Origin: Nocardioides salarius | GTDB taxonomy: Bacteria > Actinomycetota > Actinomycetes > Propionibacteriales > Nocardioidaceae | Assembly (NCBI RefSeq): GCF_016907435.1 | Contig: NZ_JAFBBZ010000001.1 | Coordinates: 1,984,001 to 2,048,000 of the forward strand | Length of the DNA: 64,000 bases | Reading direction: 5' to 3' | In this document: positions 58,490-64,000 of the stretch, one piece after another | Numbering within the stretch: the stretch's first letter is position 1 | Layout: every line of letters begins with the position of its first letter | Position numbers and translations under genes: made by a program | Notes under the pieces: model-generated | What the model was told of the DNA's origin: nothing | Databases searched by the model: none | Seen by the model: the letters and a program-made list of their open reading frames with translations, nothing else

Positions 58490-59500
58490 TCAACGGACCT
58501 CGTGCTCACGTCGGAAGTGGCTCGGTGAGCTGCCGGTCCATTTCTTGAAGGCGTGCGAGAAGTTGGTGAGATCGCTGTAGCCCAGCTCGTTGGCGACCTC
58601 GCCGACCGACGTGGAGGGGTCGAGAAGCCGCTTCCTGGCGCGGTCGACCATCGACTGCTGCAGCAGCTCGCGGAAACTGGTCCCCTCAGCGGCGAGGCGC
58701 CGTTTCAGGGTGCTCGAGGACATCGAGAACTCGTCCGCGACGGACTGGATCGTCCTTGCCCCGGACCCGTCGTCGAGCAACGCCCAGACTCTGCGGGTGA
58801 ACTCCGGGGTGTCGGCTCGGCACGCGAGCGCCTGCTGGAGCTCGGTGACGGCGAGTTCGTAGGAGATCGGGTCGGGGAAGCGGCAGGCAGCCTGAAGCGT
58901 CCTCGCGGGCATGTGCAGGTAGGAGAAGGGGGCGTCGAACTCGAGCCGGGACCGGCTCGCGGCCTCTCGGGGTAGCACGCTCGGCTCCGGCCAGTGGCTG
59001 TGCATGGTTGCCTCCGAGGCCTCGACGACCACCAGGTCGATCAGCCGTAGGAGTGCCAGTCCGCAGTAGGTGACGACCAGACAGTCGAGATCGGGGTCGC
59101 CTGCGTTCCCCGACAGCCGGATCGTCAGGTCGTCCTGCTGCGGTTGGAACTGCGTGGTGACCGCGTTGGTGATCAAGGGCAGATAGGTCAGCAGCTCCAC
59201 GACTTCTTCGACGGTGCACGCGCTGACCAACGGGACACTCAACGGTCCGAAGGATGTGAGCTGCGCGTGTTCTGCGCAGGCGATCCCGAGCCGGGTGGCC
59301 TGCTCGATGTCGAGGTCGGGATAGACCTCGCGGAACCATCGCAGCGGTGCCTCGCCCTGGGTCCGGATGAGAGCCAGCTCACCGGTTCCCTCGCGCGCCA
59401 TGATGACGCGAAAACGCTCGACGGCGTCCGCGTCGATCGCCGGACTGCTCAGCAGTTGCACGAAGGCCAGCGACGGGACGCCTGGCTCGTCTGTCCTCAC
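58490..59500 (-). CDS. AraC-family regulator of the alkane hydroxylase operon
   Basis: This 336-residue protein has an N-terminal arabinose-binding-like domain (QLLSSPAIDADAVERFRVIM) and a C-terminal AraC helix-turn-helix pair (QSVADEFSMSSSTLKRRLAA and VGEVANELGYSDLTNFSHAF). I chose GTG at 59500 because GAGGA lies 7 bases upstream; TTG at 59506 is too near it. AraC regulators divergent from ferredoxin-CYP153 operons sense alkanes or their oxidation products in related bacteria, so it likely activates the next genes. Confidence 0.86.
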   Translation of the reverse strand: MRTDEPGVPSLAFVQLLSSPAIDADAVERFRVIMAREGTGELALIRTQGEAPLRWFREVYPDLDIEQATRLGIACAEHAQLTSFGPLSVPLVSACTVEEVVELLTYLPLITNAVTTQFQPQQDDLTIRLSGNAGDPDLDCLVVTYCGLALLRLIDLVVVEASEATMHSHWPEPSVLPREAASRSRLEFDAPFSYLHMPARTLQAACRFPDPISYELAVTELQQALACRADTPEFTRRVWALLDDGSGARTIQSVADEFSMSSSTLKRRLAAEGTSFRELLQQSMVDRARKRLLDPSTSVGEVANELGYSDLTNFSHAFKKWTGSSPSHFRREHEVR

Positions 59501-59625
59501 AGGCAATCCTCACGTGATCCGAATTCACAACATACTGACACGATACGACATGGCTTTGCCGGGGACAGTCGACAACAATCATCATCGAAACGTCTATCCG
59601 GTAGGCAAAGGTAGGAGAATTGTCG

Positions 59626-59946
59626 ATGGCAGTGGTCACCTTCATGTCGCACGATGGGGAGCAGCACGAGGCCCCGCTCGAGGAGGGCAGCTCGCTGATG
59701 CAGGTGGCGACGAACAACGCCATCCCGGGCATCGATGCCGACTGCGGCGGCGAGGCCGCATGCGGCACCTGCCACGTGATCGTTGATCGCGCCTGGGCCG
59801 ACAAGGTCGGCCGGTCCGGTCCCGAGGAGGAGGAGATGCTGTCGATGAACCCCGAGCGACAGCCGACGTCTCGCCTGTCGTGCCAAGTCAAGGTCTGCAA
59901 ATCGTGGGACGGCTTGACGGTGCAGTTGCCCGAGTTCCAGATGTAG
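59626..59946 (+). CDS. [2Fe-2S] ferredoxin for the P450
   Basis: The 106-residue adrenodoxin-type ferredoxin has cluster ligands Cys40, Cys46, Cys49 and Cys86 in CGGEAACGTC and RLSCQVKV. It carries electrons from the reductase encoded two genes downstream to the P450 encoded next. The ATG at 59626 follows AGGAG by about 9 bases; a TTG two codons upstream is less likely. The 125-base gap from the AraC gene holds the operon promoter. Confidence 0.95.
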   Translation: MAVVTFMSHDGEQHEAPLEEGSSLMQVATNNAIPGIDADCGGEAACGTCHVIVDRAWADKVGRSGPEEEEMLSMNPERQPTSRLSCQVKVCKSWDGLTVQLPEFQM

Positions 59947-59963
59947 CAGGAGGGTCAAGCCCG

Positions 59964-61370
59964 ATGAAGTTCCCAGAAGTGAAGATCCCAGAAACAGTGA
60001 AAACGAAGGTGGAGTCCGCCATCCCCCTGGAGCGACAGATCCAGGGCGCGCGCCTCTACGACAAGGGCCGGCGTTGGGTCACCGGCGCGAACGGGCCGAT
60101 GTTCGTCGAGGCCCGGATCCCGCCGGTCGAAGAGGTCCCCCTCGCCGAGATCGACCTCAGCAACCCGTTCCTCTACCGACAGGGGCGGTGGGCGTCCTAC
60201 TTCGAACGTCTGCGCAACGAGGCTCCGGTCCACTACCAGCCCCACAGTCCCTTCGGCCCGTTCTGGTCGGTGACGCGTCACGCCGACATCATGGCGGTGG
60301 ACAAGAACCACGAGGTCTTCTCCGCCGAGCCTCTCATCGTCATCGGAACACCCCCGCGGTTCATGGACGTCGCGATGTTCATCGCCATGGACCCGCCCAA
60401 GCACGACATACAGCGGCGCGCCGTACAAGGTGTCGTCGCACCGAAGAACCTCCACGAGATGGAGGACCTCATTCGCGAGCGCGTCAGGGACGTCCTGGAC
60501 AACCTGCCCGTCAACGAACCGTTCGACTGGGTGAGCACGGTGTCGATCGAACTGACCGCCCGCATGCTGGCCACGCTGTTGGACTTCCCCTTCGAGGAGC
60601 GGCACAAGCTCGTCGAGTGGTCGGACCTGGCAACCTCGATGGAGCAGACCAACGGCGGCCCGGCCACTACCGACAACGACGAGCTGTTCCGGGGCATGCT
60701 CGAGATGGCGCGAGGACTCACTGAACTCTGGCACGACAAGGCCGCCCGGCTCGCGGCCGGCGAAGAGCCCGGGTTCGACCTGGTCACGATGCTGCAGAGC
60801 GATGAGAGCACCAAGGACCTGATCAAGCGTCCGATGGAGTTCATCGGCAACTTTGTTCTGCTGATCGTGGGCGGCAACGACACCACACGCAACTCGATGA
60901 GCGGCGGAGTTCTTGCACTCAACCAGTTCCCCGACCAGTTCGAGAAGCTCAAGGCCAATCCGGACCTGATCCCGAACATGGTCTCGGAGATCATCCGCTG
61001 GCAGACGCCGCTCGCGTACATGCGGCGGATCGCGAAGACCGACACCATGCTGAACGGTCAGTTCATCCGCAAGGGCGACAAGGTGGTGATGTGGTACGCG
61101 TCCGGCAACCGCGACGAGACGGTGTTCGAGCGGCCGGACGAGCTGATCATCGACCGTCGCAACGCCCGCAACCACATCGCTTTCGGCTTCGGCGTGCATC
61201 GGTGCATGGGCAACCGGTTGGCCGAGCTGCAGCTGCGGATCCTCTGGGAGGAGCTGCTCCCGCGCTTCGAGAGGATCGATGTGGTCGGTGAGCCGCAGTA
61301 CGTGCAGTCCAACTTTGTTCGCGGCATCAGCAAGCTGATGGTCGAGCTCACCCCCAAGGGCAGCGGATGA
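59964..61370 (+). CDS. CYP153-like cytochrome P450, alkane hydroxylase
   Basis: This 468-residue P450 has the heme loop FGFGVHRCMGNRLAEL with Cys414 as axial ligand, the I-helix GGNDTTRNSMSGG and the ExxR motif EIIRW. Blocks such as SPFGPFWSVTRHADIMAVDK and AMDPPKHDIQRRAVQGVVAP match the CYP153 family of terminal alkane and fatty-acid hydroxylases. Order AraC-ferredoxin-P450-reductase is the classic CYP153 operon layout. An AGGAGGG site precedes the ATG. The stop overlaps the reductase start. Confidence 0.92.
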   Translation: MKFPEVKIPETVKTKVESAIPLERQIQGARLYDKGRRWVTGANGPMFVEARIPPVEEVPLAEIDLSNPFLYRQGRWASYFERLRNEAPVHYQPHSPFGPFWSVTRHADIMAVDKNHEVFSAEPLIVIGTPPRFMDVAMFIAMDPPKHDIQRRAVQGVVAPKNLHEMEDLIRERVRDVLDNLPVNEPFDWVSTVSIELTARMLATLLDFPFEERHKLVEWSDLATSMEQTNGGPATTDNDELFRGMLEMARGLTELWHDKAARLAAGEEPGFDLVTMLQSDESTKDLIKRPMEFIGNFVLLIVGGNDTTRNSMSGGVLALNQFPDQFEKLKANPDLIPNMVSEIIRWQTPLAYMRRIAKTDTMLNGQFIRKGDKVVMWYASGNRDETVFERPDELIIDRRNARNHIAFGFGVHRCMGNRLAELQLRILWEELLPRFERIDVVGEPQYVQSNFVRGISKLMVELTPKGSG

Positions 61371-62569
61371 GCTCAGGGCGCGCGGTGGTGGTCGGCGCCA
61401 GCCATGCCGGGGTGCAGCTGGTCACCAGCCTCCGCCGAGAGGGTTGGTCGGGTGAGATCGTGCTGGTCGGTGACGAGTCGGCGCTGCCGTACCAAAGGCC
61501 TCCGTTGTCGAAGGCATATCTGGCCGGGAAGTGCTCGCTGAAGGAGCTGGCCATCCGGTCGGAGGACTTCTACGTCAAGCAGGACGTCGAGCGGGTGACT
61601 GCCAGCGTGCAGGAGATCGACCGGCCGGCGGGCGAGCTCGTGCTCGGCACCGGGGACCGCTTGTCCTATGACGCTCTTGCTCTGTGCACGGGAGCGCACC
61701 CCCGACGTCTCCGCGCCGAGGGTGCCGACCTCGACGGGGTGCACTACCTGCGTCAATCGTCGGGGGTGGAGCGGATCCGCGAGGACGCGATCCCCGGGCG
61801 CAACGCCGTCATCGTGGGTGGTGGGTACATCGGGCTGGAGACCGCCGCCTCGCTGCGCTCGTTGGGCCTCCACGTCACGGTCCTCGAGGCCGCAGACCGG
61901 GTCCTCGAGCGGGTCACTGCCCCTGAGGTGTCGGCCTTCTTCACACGGATCCACCAAGAAGAGGGCGTCGACGTGAGGACGAACGCCTCGGTAGAGGCCC
62001 TGGTCGGCGACACCCGCGTGCGAGAGGTGGTGCTGGCCAGTGGCGAGTCGGTCCAAGCGGACTTTGTGATCGTCGGGATCGGGATCGAGCCGACCACCGA
62101 ACTCGCCGAGGCAGCCGGCCTGGTCGTGGACGACGGGATCCTCATCGACGCCCACGCCCGCACCAGTGACCCTGACATCGTGGCGGCCGGGGACTGTACG
62201 TCGCAGGACATCCCCCGCTACGGCCGACGAATCAGGCTGGAGTCGGTCCCGAGTGCAGTGGAGCAGGCCAAGGTGGCAGCGGCGACTATCTGTGGAAATG
62301 ACAAGGAGGTGGCGGCGCTCCCGTGGTTCTGGTCGGACCAGTATGACCTCAAGCTCCAGATCGCGGGACTCAACACCGCCTATGACGACATCGTCATGAG
62401 CGGTGACCCGACCCGTGACCGCGACTTCACCTGCTACTACCTCCGGAAGGGCGAGCCGATAGCTGCTGACTGTGTCAACCGTCCCCGGGACTTCATGACC
62501 ACCAAACGCATGCTCACCCAGGGGACTGCGGCCGACATGGCCGCCCTGACAGCGGAGGTGGCGGTGTGA
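61367..62569 (+). CDS. FAD-dependent ferredoxin reductase
   Basis: The 400-residue protein has the FAD site VVVGASHAGVQLVTSLRREG, the NAD(P)H site VIVGGGYIGLETAASLRSLG and the second flavin motif DIVAAGDCTS, as in putidaredoxin-type reductases. It passes electrons from NAD(P)H to the ferredoxin of the same operon. ATG overlaps the P450 stop as ATGA, so production of the two is coupled. Confidence 0.94.
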   Translation: MSSGRAVVVGASHAGVQLVTSLRREGWSGEIVLVGDESALPYQRPPLSKAYLAGKCSLKELAIRSEDFYVKQDVERVTASVQEIDRPAGELVLGTGDRLSYDALALCTGAHPRRLRAEGADLDGVHYLRQSSGVERIREDAIPGRNAVIVGGGYIGLETAASLRSLGLHVTVLEAADRVLERVTAPEVSAFFTRIHQEEGVDVRTNASVEALVGDTRVREVVLASGESVQADFVIVGIGIEPTTELAEAAGLVVDDGILIDAHARTSDPDIVAAGDCTSQDIPRYGRRIRLESVPSAVEQAKVAAATICGNDKEVAALPWFWSDQYDLKLQIAGLNTAYDDIVMSGDPTRDRDFTCYYLRKGEPIAADCVNRPRDFMTTKRMLTQGTAADMAALTAEVAV

Positions 62570-62631
62570 GAAGCCGCAGTGACCGCTGGTCGTGGTCACC
62601 ATCGAGCCATTGCCCGCCGAGGTGAGCAAGG

Positions 62632-63420
62632 ATGGCTTGGAGGTCGACGGTCTGGACGGCGATGGGAGTCCTGCGTATCGTTCCGGACTTGCGTGACTCG
62701 GGTCGGTCCGCGGGCGCGAGAGGCGTCCCCAGAGACGCCCGCGGGCCTGCGTGGTGGCTGGCGTTGCTCGTCTGCAAACCGCTGCTGCTGCTGGGCAGGA
62801 GAGCGGACTGGCGCGGTACGGAGCGCCTGCCCGGGTCGGGAGGCGTGGTGCTGGCGGCCAACCATGTCTCCCAGGCCGACCCGCTGTTCCTGGGGGAGAT
62901 GATCCTCGCCCAGGGCCGGACCCCCCGGTTCATGGCCAAGGCGAGCCTGTTTCAAAGTAGAGCAGTCGGCTGGTGGTTCCGGTCGGCCGGCCACGTCGAG
63001 GTCGATCGGTCCGACGGCCGGTCAGGGATCCGTGCCGCGGTCGAAGCCGTGGAGCGTGGCGCTCTTGTCGTGGTGTATCCGGAAGGATCGATCACAAAGC
63101 GACCGGATGGACGTCTGATGTCGCTCAGGTCGGGTGCTGTCCGCATCGCACTCGAGACGTCGGCTCCATTGATTCCCGTTGCTCAATGGGGCGTGCAGGC
63201 GATCGTGCCAGCCTACGAAGGGAGGGTGGTGCTGGGCCGCCGCCGTCGTCGGGTCACCCTGCTGGTCGGGGACCCGGTGCAACTCGAGGACCTCCGAGAG
63301 TTGCCGAGGGCGACGGCAGTCGCTGTAGGGGTGCAGAGGCTTCAGGACACCCTCGCCGTCATGGTCGACCAACTGGCCCACGAGCACGCTAGGAGCGTGC
63401 GGGCGTGTCCAGGTCAGTGA
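62632..63420 (+). CDS. PlsC-like lysophospholipid acyltransferase
   Basis: The 262-residue protein has the HX4D motif NHVSQADPLFLGEM, RFMAKASLF, and VVYPEGSITKRPDGRLM with the PEGS substrate motif of glycerol-phosphate acyltransferases. An N-terminal hydrophobic segment (PAWWLALLVCKPLLLLGRR) should anchor it in the membrane. It lies 62 bases after the ferredoxin reductase, so it may esterify fatty acids derived from alkane oxidation into lipids; that link is inference. The next TetR gene begins 41 bases downstream. Confidence 0.88.
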   Translation: MAWRSTVWTAMGVLRIVPDLRDSGRSAGARGVPRDARGPAWWLALLVCKPLLLLGRRADWRGTERLPGSGGVVLAANHVSQADPLFLGEMILAQGRTPRFMAKASLFQSRAVGWWFRSAGHVEVDRSDGRSGIRAAVEAVERGALVVVYPEGSITKRPDGRLMSLRSGAVRIALETSAPLIPVAQWGVQAIVPAYEGRVVLGRRRRRVTLLVGDPVQLEDLRELPRATAVAVGVQRLQDTLAVMVDQLAHEHARSVRACPGQ

Positions 63421-63461
63421 CGCGAGTCGGTCGCGAGACACGAATCGCTAACCTCTCTGAC

Positions 63462-64000
63462 ATGCGGGGACCCTCCATGCGCGAACGGTTCAGGGAGCAC
63501 ATGCGCGCCGCTGTCCTCGAGGCTGCCCACGACCTGATCGTCGACCGCGGCTGGGACCGGGTGCGCATGGGAGAGGTGGCGCATCGTGCCGGGGTGTCGC
63601 GAGCGGCGCTCTACAAGGAGTTCGGTGACAAGGCCGGCCTTGGAGAAGCCCTCGTGCTCCGCGAGGCCTCGCGCTTCCTGGAGGGCATCCAGAAGGCGCT
63701 GGAGGCACACATCGGCGATGCGAAACGCGGCATCGCAGCAGCCGTCGACTACACCTTGATCGAGGCCGAGCGCAGCCCCCTGCTCAAGGCAGTGCTCATC
63801 TCCAACCGAGACCTGGATGCGGGCAGTCAGCCGTCCACAGGGATGCTCCCGCTGCTCACGACATCCGCGCGGCTTCTCGACCTCGCCTCCGACACCCTAG
63901 CCGCATGGGTGGCGAAGAGTTACCCGAGTCTTCCCCCAGACGACGTCGTCGACGCGGCCGACACCATGGTGCGCCTGACGGTCAGTCATCTGGCGCTCCC
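63462..64000 (+). CDS. TetR-family regulator, cut by the window end
   Basis: The frame begins at ATG 63462 or 63477 and stays open to the last base, so the C terminus lies outside. It has a TetR helix-turn-helix: MRAAVLEAAHDLIVDRGWDR then VAHRAGVSRAALYKEFGDKA. The following part (AAVDYTLIEAERSPLLKAVL) is a typical ligand-binding domain. It may control the P450-acyltransferase genes. Confidence 0.85.
   Translation, partial: MRGPSMRERFREHMRAAVLEAAHDLIVDRGWDRVRMGEVAHRAGVSRAALYKEFGDKAGLGEALVLREASRFLEGIQKALEAHIGDAKRGIAAAVDYTLIEAERSPLLKAVLISNRDLDAGSQPSTGMLPLLTTSARLLDLASDTLAAWVAKSYPSLPPDDVVDAADTMVRLTVSHLAL

Noticed and set aside
46601..64000. A complete prophage
   Set aside because: No capsid, portal, terminase, tail or lysis gene is visible; only small element-type genes, an IS and a defence remnant are present.

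Overview
The window is very GC-rich DNA with actinobacterial gene content: a proteasome activator of the Bpa family, an ATP-fused acyl-CoA carboxylase/HMG-CoA lyase set, a TB7.3-like biotin carrier, DUF4446, DUF5926 and DUF6457 proteins, a class III adenylate cyclase next to a cyclic-nucleotide-binding protein, many GTG starts and many four-base ATGA/GTGA gene overlaps. It fits a Nocardioides-like member of the Propionibacteriales; this is inference from gene content, not from a marker gene. In mycobacteria, serS, pheA and bpa lie close to the replication origin, and a perfect parS-like palindrome (34949-34962) fits an origin-proximal position.

Core chromosome, 1-46.5 kb. A tiny secreted peptide gene, two serine tRNAs, a PH-domain membrane protein and a biotin carrier (1-1.5 kb) are followed by a nitrilase-family amidase, a MobA-like nucleotidyltransferase and a DUF6457 protein, a quinone oxidoreductase and Bpa (1.5-6.3 kb). 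A five-gene overlapping operon starts at serS and runs leftward (serS, HAD, GNAT, HAD, TIMP-like secreted protein; 6.5-10.6 kb). Then come a PAP2-lipid kinase fusion, a DHA2 exporter, pheA, the nickel-pincer cofactor genes larB/larC, a GDT1-type transporter, arginine deiminase and a cAMP-type signalling pair (10.7-21.2 kb); DUF5926, a glycerophosphodiesterase, an AAA ATPase, Fpg/Nei, a chromate transporter, rhodanese, two paralogous lipoproteins and Aat (21-30 kb). A cluster of three sulfotransferase-like genes is translationally joined to a leucine/isovalerate catabolism operon (mccB-mccA-hmgL), which diverges from a TetR gene with two matching operators (30.3-39.3 kb). SelO, a SWIM protein with a SNF2 helicase, glutathione peroxidase and a second DHA2 exporter close this part.

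Accessory region, 46.6-64 kb. An IS5-type element has cut an excisionase-like gene and the end of an HNH gene. Beyond it lie an orphan Wadjet JetD, a SulP transporter with a MerR regulator, a YeiH/LysR pair, a frameshifted mobile-element gene, an AbiEii-type toxin-antitoxin pair under an 18-bp palindrome, and a 3' remnant of an initiator tRNA gene followed by a hairpin, which looks like an attachment site. The last 6 kb hold a frameshifted transglutaminase gene and an alkane-hydroxylase-type cluster: AraC regulator, [2Fe-2S] ferredoxin, CYP153-like P450, ferredoxin reductase, PlsC-like acyltransferase and a TetR gene that runs off the window.

The most unusual signal is non-coding: a family of repeats with a strict 22-bp period, in both orientations, found only in gaps between genes and at gene ends (6278-6502, 23386-23464, 38578-38669, and a 21-bp relative at 19552-19597). 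Two genes take their stop codon from inside a repeat unit.
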